Origin: Acidobacteriota bacterium
Lineage (GTDB): Bacteria; Acidobacteriota; Terriglobia; Bryobacterales; Bryobacteraceae
DNA length: 64,000 bases
Assembly (NCBI GenBank): GCA_003223115.1
Contig: QHXW01000089.1
Coordinates: 40,652-104,651, forward strand
Direction: 5' to 3'
Under the pieces are notes generated by a model. The model ran no database searches, had not been told where the DNA came from, and saw only the letters and a list, made by a program, of their open reading frames with translations. Shown piece after piece: positions 14,778 through 23,760 of the stretch. The translations under genes were made by a program, and so were the position numbers. The stretch's first letter is position 1, and every line of letters begins with the position of its first letter.

Positions 14778-16099
14778 GGTTGTAAACCGTAAAGTTTGAT
14801 TGCGTTGTCGCGCAACAGCATGCGGGCCAATTGCACAGCGCGTTCCCGGGTGATTTCGTGGTCGCGCATCATTCCCGTGAGTGCCAGTGCCAGGGCCTCT
14901 CGCGCCGTAGTGGAGGCCAGCCATCCGGACTCTTCCCAATTCACGCCATTCGCTTCGGGTCCGCCGAAGGCATCGGTGCCAAACAGGACTTTCTCCGGAT
15001 ACCATTCCAGCCAATCGCGCAGAACCTCCGCAAGCGCCCGTGGATACAGAGTCTGCGTGATGAATGAGAAATCAGTGTAGACGTTCGGTTTGCCGAGCAG
15101 AGCCGCCACCGATTTGGTATACGGCCATCCGCCGTGTACGATCACGAAGTTGGTTTTGCGCAATGAAGGATCGTTGAAAACATCCTCGAGCAGCGATGGA
15201 TTCGCTCCGCGAATGTTGAAGTAATCGCCGCACCCGGGAGCCGAGTGTATGTGAATCGCCAGGCCCAGTCTGCCGGCCTCCTGCGCGATGGAGTGGAACA
15301 GAAAATCCTGCAGCTTGCGGTAATCGCCCGCCGGCGGCTCGCCGCCACCAACGTAGCGCGCGTACACAGGTTCCGCCTCACTTTGCGGCACATTGGAAAA
15401 ATTCAACGGCCGGAGGTAGGCCGCTTCAAATTTCAGAGCCACCGCACCCGCGCGCTTCTGCCGCTCGAGGGTGGCGGTCACAACCTGTGAAACATAGTCG
15501 CCGAGCGTGGCGGGCGATTTACTCAGCCCCAGGTCCCAGAGGTAACGCTTCAACAAGTGCGCTTCAGCTCCATAAAACGGGCGGGAATCCGGATTGAGGC
15601 GCTCCATTTCCCCACCGTTCAGCGGAAGCATGAGCGCGTCCACGAACGGAACCCAGCGGAAACGCGGCGGAGCGAAATCATTCCCCAGGGCCACCCGATT
15701 GGCGAACATGGTCTCGATGCCCATTTTGTCCAGCACCCAGGCGGCATAGGATGCCCCGTGCCCTCGAAGCGCGCTCTGCTTGGCTATAACGAGCGTTTTG
15801 GCATGATCGGCGGACGCATCGCCGAAGCTGTAGCCGTAGAGCGCCCGCCATGCGCCGATCCACTCTGGATTATCGGGGCGTCCGCGGACCATCGGTGGCG
15901 CGGATTCGAGCGCATCACAGGGCAGCGCGTCATACTCATCGTCAGGCTTGCTGCCTTCGACGGCGTAACGCACCGGGTGCGCATGGTTATCGATGGCTTT
16001 AATTTTCGCGATGGCCTCGACCAGAGCCGGATCGGCAGCCGGCTGCGCCAAAGCCGCTCCAGTTGCACCCAGGAGCACCAGCGCGAGCAGTTTCGTCAT
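14774..16099 (-). CDS. Exported amidohydrolase-family (TIM-barrel) protein
   Basis: 441 residues with a clear signal peptide (residues 1-18, ends ALAQ). The metal site of amidohydrolases is visible: DNHAHPVR near residue 36, HIHSAPG mid-protein, VIVHGGWPY, and FGTDAFGG with the catalytic Asp near the C-terminus. The typical carbon-nitrogen or carbon-carbon bond hydrolase fold is likely; substrate unknown. It overlaps the acyl-CoA ligase stop upstream by four bases (ATGA) and the DUF1080 start downstream, so the three form one operon. Confidence 0.85.
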   Translation of the reverse strand: MTKLLALVLLGATGAALAQPAADPALVEAIAKIKAIDNHAHPVRYAVEGSKPDDEYDALPCDALESAPPMVRGRPDNPEWIGAWRALYGYSFGDASADHAKTLVIAKQSALRGHGASYAAWVLDKMGIETMFANRVALGNDFAPPRFRWVPFVDALMLPLNGGEMERLNPDSRPFYGAEAHLLKRYLWDLGLSKSPATLGDYVSQVVTATLERQKRAGAVALKFEAAYLRPLNFSNVPQSEAEPVYARYVGGGEPPAGDYRKLQDFLFHSIAQEAGRLGLAIHIHSAPGCGDYFNIRGANPSLLEDVFNDPSLRKTNFVIVHGGWPYTKSVAALLGKPNVYTDFSFITQTLYPRALAEVLRDWLEWYPEKVLFGTDAFGGPEANGVNWEESGWLASTTAREALALALTGMMRDHEITRERAVQLARMLLRDNAIKLYGLQP

Positions 16100-17685
16100 C
16101 CCTGAACGCGCCTCTCCTTCCCCGCCCAGAATTTCTCGCGCAGTTCACGCTTCATGATTTTTCCAGTCCCCGTTTTTGGCAACTGGCCCTCGAGGAACTC
16201 AATGTGGCGCGGCATCTTATATTTGGCGATACGCTGCTGCAGAAACGCGAGCAGCTCTTCCTGAGTCAGTTTTTGGCCGGGCTTCAACACCACAAACGCC
16301 ACCGGGATCTCTCCCCACTTAGGATCGGGCGCCGACACCACGGCACATTCGAATACGGCCGGATGCGCGAAGATGGCTTTCTCAACTTCGATGGACGAAA
16401 TATTTTCGCCGCCGCTGATGATGATGTCCTTCTTGCGATCCACGATGTGGATGTAATTTTCCTCGTCCCACACACCCATGTCGCCCGTGTGCAGCCATGC
16501 GCCCGTCATAGCCGCGGCCGTGCCTTGGGGATCCTTGTAATAGCCATCCATCACGTTGTCCCCGCGGATTACCACCTCACCGATGCTCTGCATGTCGCGG
16601 GGAACATCGTGCATTTCCGCGTCCACCACGCGGATCTCGCAGCCCGGCAGCGGCCAGCCGGCCATAGAGCGGTGATGGATTCGGTCGATGTCGTCGTTGT
16701 ACTGCGCAGTTGATTTGTCTCGCGCCGAAGTGGCTACCGGAGACGTTTCGGTCAATCCGTACCCGCCCATCACCGCGCAATGAAACGCGCGCTCCATGCG
16801 ATCGACCAGTTCGGGCGAGGCTGCGGCGCCGCCGATATGAATCTGTTTCAGGCTCGAAAAATCGTACTGCCCGAGATCGGGCGCATTCAAGAGCGCATTG
16901 GCCATGGTGGGCACCAGCGACATGGCGGTGGCTTTTTCTTCCTGGATCAGGCGGAAAACCGTTGTGGGCTCAAAGCGCCGCACCATCACCTGTTTAACGC
17001 CCATCATCGGCGCGGTCTGAGGCCGTCCCCAGCCGTTGGCATGAAACAGCGGAATGGTGTGCAGTTCGACCGCATCGTCGTCTCGATTGAACGTGGCGGC
17101 CACGTAGAGCCCGTGCAGGTAAAGCGTGCGGTGAGAGAGCATCACGCCCTTCGGTGTTCCCGTGCTGCCGCTGGTGTAGAACAGTTCGGCGATGGAGTTT
17201 TCGTCAATTGAGAGATAATCGACGCGCTCAGGCTTGCCTTCGGCGAGCAACTGCTCATAGGTGAAGTCCGCCTGCGGAATTTTGTCATCGGTGGTGATGT
17301 ACCGTTCTATACTGGGGCAGGCTTTCCGCAGGTGATCCACCAGCGGAGCGAAATCATTCTCGAACACCAGCGTGCGCGCCTCGGCGTGGTTCAGAATGGT
17401 AATCAGCTCGGGCGGCGTGAGCCGCACGTTCAGCGGCATCACCACGGCTTTGGCCATGACCACGCCGTAATAACCTTCCAGAAGCTGGTGCGTGTTGAAG
17501 CTCAAATAGGCTACACGATCACCGGGCCGGATGCCGTGCGCATGAAGCGCCGCAGCCAGGTGCTCGCAGCGTTCACCGAATTGGGCATAGGTGAAACGTT
17601 TTGCGCCGGACACAATCCCCACCTTCTTCCCGAACAGATCGACGCCACGGTAGAGAAAGCGAACCGGCGTGAGGGGAACGATCAT
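16096..17685 (-). CDS. Fatty-acyl-CoA ligase (AMP-dependent synthetase)
   Basis: 529 residues with all adenylation motifs: YTSGSTGTPKGV (P-loop), GGYGLTETSP, WLHTGDMG, DRKKDIIISGGENIS and the C-terminal Lys motif PKTGTGKIMKRELR. Length and order fit medium- or long-chain fatty-acyl-CoA synthetases: carboxylic acid + ATP + CoA gives acyl-CoA. The ribosome site GGAGGCAG lies seven bases before the ATG. It overlaps the exported amidohydrolase by four bases; a joint role (taking up and activating the acid released outside) is possible but speculative. Confidence 0.92.
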   Translation of the reverse strand: MIVPLTPVRFLYRGVDLFGKKVGIVSGAKRFTYAQFGERCEHLAAALHAHGIRPGDRVAYLSFNTHQLLEGYYGVVMAKAVVMPLNVRLTPPELITILNHAEARTLVFENDFAPLVDHLRKACPSIERYITTDDKIPQADFTYEQLLAEGKPERVDYLSIDENSIAELFYTSGSTGTPKGVMLSHRTLYLHGLYVAATFNRDDDAVELHTIPLFHANGWGRPQTAPMMGVKQVMVRRFEPTTVFRLIQEEKATAMSLVPTMANALLNAPDLGQYDFSSLKQIHIGGAAASPELVDRMERAFHCAVMGGYGLTETSPVATSARDKSTAQYNDDIDRIHHRSMAGWPLPGCEIRVVDAEMHDVPRDMQSIGEVVIRGDNVMDGYYKDPQGTAAAMTGAWLHTGDMGVWDEENYIHIVDRKKDIIISGGENISSIEVEKAIFAHPAVFECAVVSAPDPKWGEIPVAFVVLKPGQKLTQEELLAFLQQRIAKYKMPRHIEFLEGQLPKTGTGKIMKRELREKFWAGKERRVQG

Positions 17686-17895
17686 GGGACTGCCTCCATG
17701 GAATTCTGGATTGTACGACGGAATGGGCAGGCGCGGTACGCTCGCAGAGCGGTCCTCACACCGAATCTACTGGGAACGAGCCGAATGCGGTGCGCCTGGA
17801 CGTCAAGAAGATCATATTCCGACGGCAATGATGCCGACATCTCTCCGCCTTACAACAGCCGGGTGGGCGACCGCCTGCGCGCAGTGTCGACAGGC

Positions 17896-18495
17896 TCATT
17901 GTTCCAAACCGCGGATGACACCGCGCGTCCTCCAAACAATTCGGGAACCGCTGAGCACGGTAAAGGTCGTCCCGCGGACAAAGAATGAAGCGACGCCCGG
18001 CAACTCAGGCAGAGTAATCTTATCAGTTCTCGTAATGAGCCTGGACGCACCAATAGGTGAAGGGGGTACGAGAACCACCTCGGAAACAGTCTGCCGGATC
18101 ATCGACCTACGATCCGTACTGGGGATGTTCAGGAGGTCGGCGTAAAAACACAGTGATCGGCCGTCCACCTCTACCTCCGTAAACTCCAGTCCCAGGATGA
18201 AATGTCCACCCCCCTGGTATTGCTCAAGCCGCCGAATTCGCCCTCGGACCACCGAGGCATTCGGAATGATGATCTTCCCTTTGCGGCGCACGTCACCGCT
18301 GACTCTGCCCTCAATCAGGGTCCCAACGGCATCCTTCTCTGTAATGGGTGTTGTGAGCTGCACAGTAATTCGCAATAGGGCAGGAAGGGATTCGTCGGCG
18401 TTGGGCTGGTCAGCAAGGACTCTAGGTCCACCCGGCGCCAACGAGTTGATAGGATCATCCTGGAGTTCTGGCTCGAAGCGGATGGCGTTTTGCAC
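17896..18495 (-). CDS. Hypothetical beta-rich protein
   Basis: 199 residues from the GTG at 18495; the frame is open ~35 codons upstream without ATG, GTG or TTG that would clearly fit, and the upstream sequence (FPFTAGLEPGWCLDVQNAI) looks protein-like, so the start could be lost. A beta-barrel-like stretch IEGRVSGDV...GKIIIPNASVVRGRIRRLEQY...FILGLEFTEVEVDGR recalls domains in exported acidobacterial proteins that control property-tuning ranges, but I do not recognise a named family. No metal or catalytic motif is visible. Lies 210 bases before the acyl-CoA ligase gene on the same strand. Confidence 0.55.
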   Translation of the reverse strand: MQNAIRFEPELQDDPINSLAPGGPRVLADQPNADESLPALLRITVQLTTPITEKDAVGTLIEGRVSGDVRRKGKIIIPNASVVRGRIRRLEQYQGGGHFILGLEFTEVEVDGRSLCFYADLLNIPSTDRRSMIRQTVSEVVLVPPSPIGASRLITRTDKITLPELPGVASFFVRGTTFTVLSGSRIVWRTRGVIRGLEQ

Positions 18496-19126
18496 ATCAA
18501 GGCACCAACCAGGCTCCAGCCCCGCCGTGAAAGGAAATGAAAGGTGTTTCGAAGAAAAATAAGACTGCAGATTTCAGGCTAATTGACTGAGGTGAAGGGA
18601 GTTGTTCGCCGGAGGGCTGCCCGAATCGGGCGAGGGCATTTCATCTGGCGATTGCGTCAGGTCCTGGCAGCAATTCTGGAATACCATCGCGATGTTGTTC
18701 TGTTAAGTTAAGGGGTTCCCTGATCAATCAAGCCGGCGCTCACCGGCAAGGATCGTTTCATTGTCCCACGGTAGGCATAGGCCGAGTGCAAAAGCATGTT
18801 CAACAGAGCGTTTTGAGGTGTCGATCACGTGACGTTTAAAGATTTTAAACTTGGAGTATCAGCCTTTCGGCTGGCAAATGTCGAGCGCCGTCACCCGTCG
18901 ATCGGCGAGCGCGCGGGTCGACTCATATACGTCATCGAGCGACGACGTTCGGGAACTCGCACTCGGTTTTCAGCCATTACCGGCGTGCTTGTCTGGGGCA
19001 GCCTCCCGCACCGTCACTTTGATCGTCGTCACTCTTAACAGCACGTCTACCTGTTACGCTGATCCGGGATCCTCCACACACCGCTTTGCGCATCGACTCT
19101 CGCTCCCCAGGGCCGTACGGAGTCAG
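18496..19126. other. Intergenic region without a supported gene
   Basis: 630 bases between two minus-strand genes. Open frames on the plus strand here have no protein-like pattern. The palindrome TCACGTGA occurs at 18825-18832 and an A/T-rich tttaaagattttaaa at 18835-18849. Nothing else was recognised. Confidence 0.5.
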
Positions 19127-19525
19127 TTATCGGTACCAGCGGCCGTCACGATCGCGATCCCGGTACCGTCCGTGGTGTTCCCATCGTTCGTCATCATCGC
19201 GGTCCCGATGCCGCTTACGGTGTCCCCAGTACCCGGGATAATACCGGTGTTCGTAGTAGCGAGGCGCCACCCAATAGCCGCCGGCATACGGCGGCAGTGC
19301 CCAGTAACCGGCGTGCCAGGAGTAGCGCGAGCCGCCCGGGTACCAGTAGCCCGTAATCCACGTATATCCTGGGCCGGGGCAAGGTGGCGCGTAAGCGACC
19401 ACCGGCGGAGGGGGCGCGGCGTAGTAGTAGCCCGGCGTACCGATGCCGACGCCAATCGAAATATGGGTCTCGGCGAAAAGAGAACCTCCGGCGAGCATCA
19501 CCATCACGAACAATTTCGTTTTCAT
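19127..19525 (-). CDS. Exported Tyr/Gly/Trp-rich WxxGxW-repeat protein
   Basis: 132 residues from the ATG at 19525, preceded by the strong ribosome site GGAGGAAG. A signal peptide (KTKLFVMVMLAGGSLFAE) leads into a Tyr/Pro/Gly-rich body with repeats of the type YTWITGYWYPGG, YSWHAGYWALPP and GGYWVAPRY, i.e. the YxWxxGxW repeat of small envelope proteins. The C-terminus is Arg/His/Asp-rich (RDRDDDERWEHHGRYRDRDRDGRWYR-like), possibly metal or polyanion binding. Function unknown. The longer frame upstream to 19777 lacks a ribosome site and is not supported. Confidence 0.82.
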   Translation of the reverse strand: MKTKLFVMVMLAGGSLFAETHISIGVGIGTPGYYYAAPPPPVVAYAPPCPGPGYTWITGYWYPGGSRYSWHAGYWALPPYAGGYWVAPRYYEHRYYPGYWGHRKRHRDRDDDERWEHHGRYRDRDRDGRWYR

Positions 19526-19773
19526 ATCTTCCTCCTTCGACGGCCTCCCTAGTTGCACGAGGGCTGCCACACTCCATGTAATTGAAAGATCTGGATGCAG
19601 CGGAGGTTTGCGCTGGCTCTGGTCCGCCGCTGGTGGTGTATTTCGGCCACCGCCTCGAACGGTCCCTTCCGGGCTACTTTCTTTCGTTAACTCATGGCCG
19701 CGCGTCTGACTTCCTCGCCAGCCGAAATCCTTCGTCTTATCTTCTCTCAGGATCTGACGTCCGAGCGGCGTGG

Positions 19774-20319
19774 TCACGTTTGAAACAAACGCTCCGTTCC
19801 GGGATACGTGACTCGTTTACCTTCAATTTTCGCGAAGGAGGTGAGCGTATGCGGCTGGCGGCGCGTAGTGCTCATGATATGCTCGACATGAATGCCGCGC
19901 GCGGAAAGCGAATCGGCGACGAGCGATCGATGGCAACGCCACGGCACGGCCTCGGCGCACATGATGGCGGTCTGCTGTTTTCGCGCGGTCTCCATAAGCT
20001 CCTCGACAGCCTCACTAAACTCCGGCGTCTGCATGTAATCGGCGTAGCCGCGAAAGCTTGTGTTGCGCCAGCCGGTATTCAGCGAGTCCGGTCTTGCATG
20101 GCGCAAGCCACCGAGGGCTCCCAGATGCGAGTAGTCGATGCCGACGGGCTTCAGAGATTCTGGCAGCATGTCGCGATTGAACTGCGGGTTAGTTCGGGAG
20201 CGTGGAACCGTGCGGATGTCGACCAGCCGCTCGACGCCGTGCGCTTTGAGCAGCGCGATGAAATCTTCAATGGGCCTGGTGGAGTGACCGATGGTGAGGA
20301 TGAGCGGAACTTTGAGCAT
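19774..20319 (-). CDS. DUF488 domain protein
   Basis: 181 residues. LTIGHSTRPIEDFIALLKAHGV at the N-terminus, VDIRTVPRSR, YSHLGALGG and CAEAVPWRCHRSLVAD (with conserved Cys) are the hallmarks of the DUF488 family. Members are small, cytosolic and of unknown biochemical role; the Cys motif suggests redox or nucleic-acid chemistry but this is unproven. Its upstream neighbour on the same strand is the 125-residue hypothetical gene, 35 bases away. Confidence 0.88.
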   Translation of the reverse strand: MLKVPLILTIGHSTRPIEDFIALLKAHGVERLVDIRTVPRSRTNPQFNRDMLPESLKPVGIDYSHLGALGGLRHARPDSLNTGWRNTSFRGYADYMQTPEFSEAVEELMETARKQQTAIMCAEAVPWRCHRSLVADSLSARGIHVEHIMSTTRRQPHTLTSFAKIEGKRVTYPGTERLFQT

Positions 20320-20354
20320 TTCGAGACAGACACAAAGCGCTGGTCACACCCAAT

Positions 20355-20732
20355 CTAGTGCGATCGGGCCGAATGGAGAGCTTCCTCGAATTGGGCGTCA
20401 TACCTGGCCAGGTCCTCCGGCGACACCGTCACCAGGTCTTTTTCGAGGTCCTCAGCCGTTTCGATCAGGTGTTTCAGATGCGAGGCTGCCAACCGTGAGC
20501 ACCAGGCGTCTGTCAGAGGCCGGCCGGCTTTGCGGCTCAACTCGAGCAGGTCAACATGCGGCATGGCGATGGTTTTCTCCATCCGCGTGCCGTCATCGCG
20601 CAACTCGAATTTTACGTCGACGGTATCGCTATGCCGCAGCGAGATGGCAGTCTGGAGCCACTTGAAATAAACCTTCCATGTCCGACCAAACGGATCAGGA
20701 CCGGCCTCGAACTGGCGAAAATTCTCCATCAC
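20355..20732 (-). CDS. Hypothetical protein
   Basis: 125 residues. The first half is beta-rich and aromatic (FGRTWKVYFKWLQTAISLRHSDTVDVKFEL), the second is helical (LKHLIETAEDLEKDLVTVSPEDLARYDAQFEEAL). No signal peptide. I do not recognise a family. It is divergent from the phosphatase gene with 51 bases between starts and probably forms an operon with the DUF488 gene. Confidence 0.7.
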   Translation of the reverse strand: MMENFRQFEAGPDPFGRTWKVYFKWLQTAISLRHSDTVDVKFELRDDGTRMEKTIAMPHVDLLELSRKAGRPLTDAWCSRLAASHLKHLIETAEDLEKDLVTVSPEDLARYDAQFEEALHSARSH

Positions 20733-20783
20733 ATGTATGGTAACTCGTAAGAACAGGGATTTGAGAACTCAAGGAGAATCGCT

Positions 20784-21551
20784 TTGTCAGAATTCGCCAA
20801 AGAGCTTGAAGTGGCTCGCGCGGCCGCGTGCCGTGCGGGTGAGATCGCGCTGCGCTACCGCGAAGAGGAAATTGGTTTCGACTCGAAGTCCGACGACTCC
20901 CCGGTGACCGCGGCAGACCGCGAATGCGAGCGGGTGATCGCGCAGGCGCTCGAAGAGGCCTTCCCGGAGGATGGTTTGCTGGGCGAGGAAGGGGCGGCCA
21001 AGAAATCACGCAGCGGCCGGCGCTGGATTATCGACCCCATTGACGGCACCCGCGATTACATTCGTGGAATCCCGGTGTGGGCGAATTTGATCGGGTTGGA
21101 GCAGGACGGTGAGGTGGTCGCCGGCGTGGCTCATTTCCCGGGCCGCGGCGAGACCTATTTCGCCTCCCGCGGAACAGGCGCCTATGTCAATGACCGCCGC
21201 TTGCGGATATCGAATATCGCCAGCATTTCGCAGGCGTCACTGTGCCTGACCGGTTTGAACTCCTTCTACAAGTATTCCTTCTCGGGCGAGCTGTTGCATT
21301 GGATCAAGCCGTTTTGGTCCGTGCGCTGTTTCGGCGGCAGCATCGATGCCATGCTGGTGGCGCGCGGCGAGGCCGAAGTCTGGATCGAATCCATTGTGAA
21401 ACCGTGGGACCTGGCGGCACTCAAAATCATTTCCGAGGAGGCGGGCGCCGAGTTCTTCGATTTTTCCGGACAACTAACCATCAGCGGCGGCAATGCTGTG
21501 GCTTGCGTTCCCACCCTGGCTGCGGAAGTGCTCCGGTTTTTGAGCCGATAG
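20784..21551 (+). CDS. Inositol-monophosphatase family phosphatase, histidinol-phosphatase-like
   Basis: 255 residues, TTG start at 20784 with AAGGAG eight bases before. The family's three metal motifs are present: GEEGA (~72), DPIDGTRDY (~86) and KPWDLAALKIISEEAG (~204). Length and motif spacing fit magnesium-dependent IMPase/HisN/CysQ phosphatases. The substrate cannot be settled; histidinol phosphate is one common option. The next gene starts 3 bases after its stop. Confidence 0.87.
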   Translation: MSEFAKELEVARAAACRAGEIALRYREEEIGFDSKSDDSPVTAADRECERVIAQALEEAFPEDGLLGEEGAAKKSRSGRRWIIDPIDGTRDYIRGIPVWANLIGLEQDGEVVAGVAHFPGRGETYFASRGTGAYVNDRRLRISNIASISQASLCLTGLNSFYKYSFSGELLHWIKPFWSVRCFGGSIDAMLVARGEAEVWIESIVKPWDLAALKIISEEAGAEFFDFSGQLTISGGNAVACVPTLAAEVLRFLSR

Positions 21552-21554
21552 CGG

Positions 21555-22589
21555 ATGCGAGTAGCCGAACTGACCGGTGTGCGCCGATTTCAGGTTGCGG
21601 AGCACGAACTCTCCGAGCCTGGCCCGGCTGAGGTGCAGGTGCGCGTGGCAGCGGTCGGCGTGTGCGGCTCAGACCTTCATTCGTATTCGGAAGGGGCAGT
21701 CGGCGATACGCCGTGCATCTATCCCATGGTCTTGGGACATGAGCCGGCGGGCGTTGTGGTGAAGACGGGATCGGCCGTCTCGGGGTGGGCGCCGGGGGAT
21801 CGCGCCGCATGCGAGCCGTCGCTTTTTTGTTACCACTGCGAGTTTTGCCTCTCAGGCCATCACAACGTTTGTGCGAACTTGCGCTTCATGAGCCAGCCGG
21901 AAGATCCGGGATTTTTTCGGGAGTACGTCAATTTGCCGGCGGGTAACCTGTTGGCAATTCCCACAGAGATGAGCCTTGGCGAGGCTACATTAATCGAGCC
22001 GCTGGCGGTGATATTGCACTCGATGAATTTTGTTCAGATGAAGCCGGGCGAAACCGTGGCAGTGTTCGGCGCGGGACCGATCGGTTTATTAACCGTGATC
22101 GTCCTGAAGCTCGCCGGCGCGGCGCGCGTCTGGTCCATTGACCCCGTGGCTCATCGGCTCGAACTGGCGCGTGCGGTGGGCGCCGACGCAGTCATCGATT
22201 CCCATGAAGCGGATGCAGTCCGTCAGATCCTGCGCGAGACAGGAAATCGTGGCGTCGATGTTTCGGTCGATTGCGGTGGAAAGTACGACAGTATCAACCA
22301 ATGCATTCGTGTGACGCGTAATGCGGGCCGCGTCGTGGTCACTGCGATTCCCTCCGAGGTCCGCGTGCCAGTAGAGTTTCACATTTGGCGCCGCAAAGAG
22401 TTGGCGCTTTACAACGTGCGACGCTCGAACCACGAATCCAATGCTGCGACCGGTATTTTGCGCGATCACGCGAAGCTCTTCGGACCCATCATTACGCACC
22501 GGCGGCCGCTCGACCAGATCAGCCAGGCGTTCGCACAACTCGAGCACTACGAAGACGGAGTGGGAAAACTACTGATCACGCTCGATTAG
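21555..22589 (+). CDS. Zinc-dependent alcohol/sorbitol dehydrogenase (MDR family)
   Basis: 344 residues. Catalytic zinc ligands are seen in GVCGSDLHS and GHEPAG, and the structural zinc site in FCYHCEFCLSGHHNVC. The Rossmann motif is FGAGPIGLL (~173), followed by the SIDPVAHRLELARAVGAD pattern with an Asp typical of NAD preference. Looks most like sorbitol/threonine dehydrogenases. Directly behind the phosphatase gene, hinting at polyol-phosphate use: dephosphorylation, then oxidation. Confidence 0.9.
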   Translation: MRVAELTGVRRFQVAEHELSEPGPAEVQVRVAAVGVCGSDLHSYSEGAVGDTPCIYPMVLGHEPAGVVVKTGSAVSGWAPGDRAACEPSLFCYHCEFCLSGHHNVCANLRFMSQPEDPGFFREYVNLPAGNLLAIPTEMSLGEATLIEPLAVILHSMNFVQMKPGETVAVFGAGPIGLLTVIVLKLAGAARVWSIDPVAHRLELARAVGADAVIDSHEADAVRQILRETGNRGVDVSVDCGGKYDSINQCIRVTRNAGRVVVTAIPSEVRVPVEFHIWRRKELALYNVRRSNHESNAATGILRDHAKLFGPIITHRRPLDQISQAFAQLEHYEDGVGKLLITLD

Positions 22590-22621
22590 GATGAGCGTAG
22601 TGCGGACGCTTGAGAAAGTTA

Positions 22622-22903
22622 CTAGCCCGTGCGCGCCGGCTGTCGCGGGGCTGGCGCACCGCGAAGCAAACCTTCGGTGCTCAGATCTTCGTCGATTTCC
22701 GGCCAATGAATTCCGTAGCCACCACCGCTGATCTGCCAGTGCTTCCGTTGGGCTTCGGTCGCGTCCAGCAACTTCGGATACCAGACCAGGGGCACGGTGA
22801 TGGTCCTGCCATCCATAAGACCGACGCTCAGACTCTCGTCCGTAAAACTGACGGAAGAAACTCGTTCATCAGCCGCGAGCGCCAAAATACCCATCCCACG
22901 CAT
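22622..22903 (-). CDS. DUF2442 domain protein
   Basis: About 93 residues; an in-frame ATG at 22894 (MGILALAADERV) may be the true start. VSSVSFTDESLSVGLMDGRTITVPLVWYPKLLDAT and the Trp/Gly/Ile tail GGGYGIHWPEIDEDLS are the DUF2442 pattern. It overlaps the DUF4160 gene by 26-35 bases. This pair is common in bacteria and is suspected of being a toxin-antitoxin-like module, but this is not proven. Function otherwise unknown. Confidence 0.88.
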   Translation of the reverse strand: MRGMGILALAADERVSSVSFTDESLSVGLMDGRTITVPLVWYPKLLDATEAQRKHWQISGGGYGIHWPEIDEDLSTEGLLRGAPAPRQPARTG

Positions 22904-23111
22904 CCAAGAGTTCTTGATTGTGTTCTACTAACAACGATTGTACCCTGCGTAATTCGACCGCGCTGAAGCCCAGGTTCCGGGCCAGAGTGACCGGTCCCAA
23001 CCAGAATTTAGCCGACAGGGCATCCCGGTCCACGTGAATGTGAGGTGGCTCGCTCGTTTCGTGGCTGTAGAAATAGAATCGGTATGGACCCAGCCGTAAT
23101 ACCGTAGGCAT
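22869..23111 (-). CDS. DUF4160 domain protein
   Basis: 80 residues from the ATG at 23111 (MPTVLRLGPYRFYFYS). The motif FYSHETSEPPHIHVDRD is typical of DUF4160, with His residues in EPPHIHV. The rest is a short helical end (LRRVQSLLVEHNQELLDAWDGYFG). It precedes and overlaps the DUF2442 gene. The open frame reaches 23210, but the extra residues overlap the SIS gene stop and are not family-like. Confidence 0.88.
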   Translation of the reverse strand: MPTVLRLGPYRFYFYSHETSEPPHIHVDRDALSAKFWLGPVTLARNLGFSAVELRRVQSLLVEHNQELLDAWDGYFGARG

Positions 23112-23199
23112 CTCCTTTAACCCTAACCACCGAGGGTCGTGCCAACATCCCGACGCCCTACTCGTTCTTGATGTGTTCTTGCTTTTGACAAGTGCTCGT

Positions 23200-23760
23200 C
23201 TACTTCTCACTATCCATGAAGTAGTACCCGATCATATGGCACGCGATCATGTGGCCGTCTTCAATGCGGCCCATGTGCGGTGCGGCAACCTGAATGTTGA
23301 GCTGCGCCATTGGTCCCAGTTTGCCGCCATCGCGGCCGGTGAGCGCAATGGTTCGGCAGTCGATGGAGTTGGCGTATTCGATGGCGCGGATCACGTTCGG
23401 CGAGTTGCCTGATCCGCTGAGCGCCATCACCAGATCGCCCGGTTGTGCAAAATTGCGGAGTTGTTCCACGAAAACGCAATCGTAGCTGACATCGTTGGCG
23501 TAAGCCGTCAGGGTGGGCAACTGGTCGGTCAAAGCCATGATGCGGAAACGATGGTTGCGGTTATAGCTCGCCCCTTTGACCATGTCGCAGGCAAAATGCG
23601 AAGCCGTGGAAGCGCTGCCGCCGTTGCCGCATACGAAGATGTGGCGGCCTTGAGCGCGCGCTTCTTTGAACCATTCGATGGCCTGGCTCACCTTTTCGAG
23701 ATCGATGGTCTCGATGGCCTTCAGAATTTCTGTTTTATAGTGGGCGGGAAAGTCAGTCAT
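23200..23760 (-). CDS. SIS-domain sugar-phosphate isomerase (GmhA-like)
   Basis: 186 residues. FVCGNGGSASTASHFACDM is the SIS phosphosugar-binding loop of the GmhA/DiaA group, and MALSGSGNSPNVIRAIEYA the second binding loop. GmhA converts sedoheptulose 7-phosphate to heptose 7-phosphate; other members have other ketose/aldose phosphates or no catalysis. It is the last gene of an operon of five with ROK and PfkB kinases, and overlaps the ROK stop by eight bases. Confidence 0.85.
   Translation of the reverse strand: MTDFPAHYKTEILKAIETIDLEKVSQAIEWFKEARAQGRHIFVCGNGGSASTASHFACDMVKGASYNRNHRFRIMALTDQLPTLTAYANDVSYDCVFVEQLRNFAQPGDLVMALSGSGNSPNVIRAIEYANSIDCRTIALTGRDGGKLGPMAQLNIQVAAPHMGRIEDGHMIACHMIGYYFMDSEK

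Noticed and set aside
18851..19552. 233-codon plus-strand frame
   Set aside because: Opposite the WxxGxW gene, which has a signal peptide, repeats and a strong ribosome site; the plus-strand translation has no domain pattern.
22590..22621. Terminator between the convergent zinc dehydrogenase and DUF2442 genes
   Set aside because: No GC stem followed by a T-run was visible in either direction.
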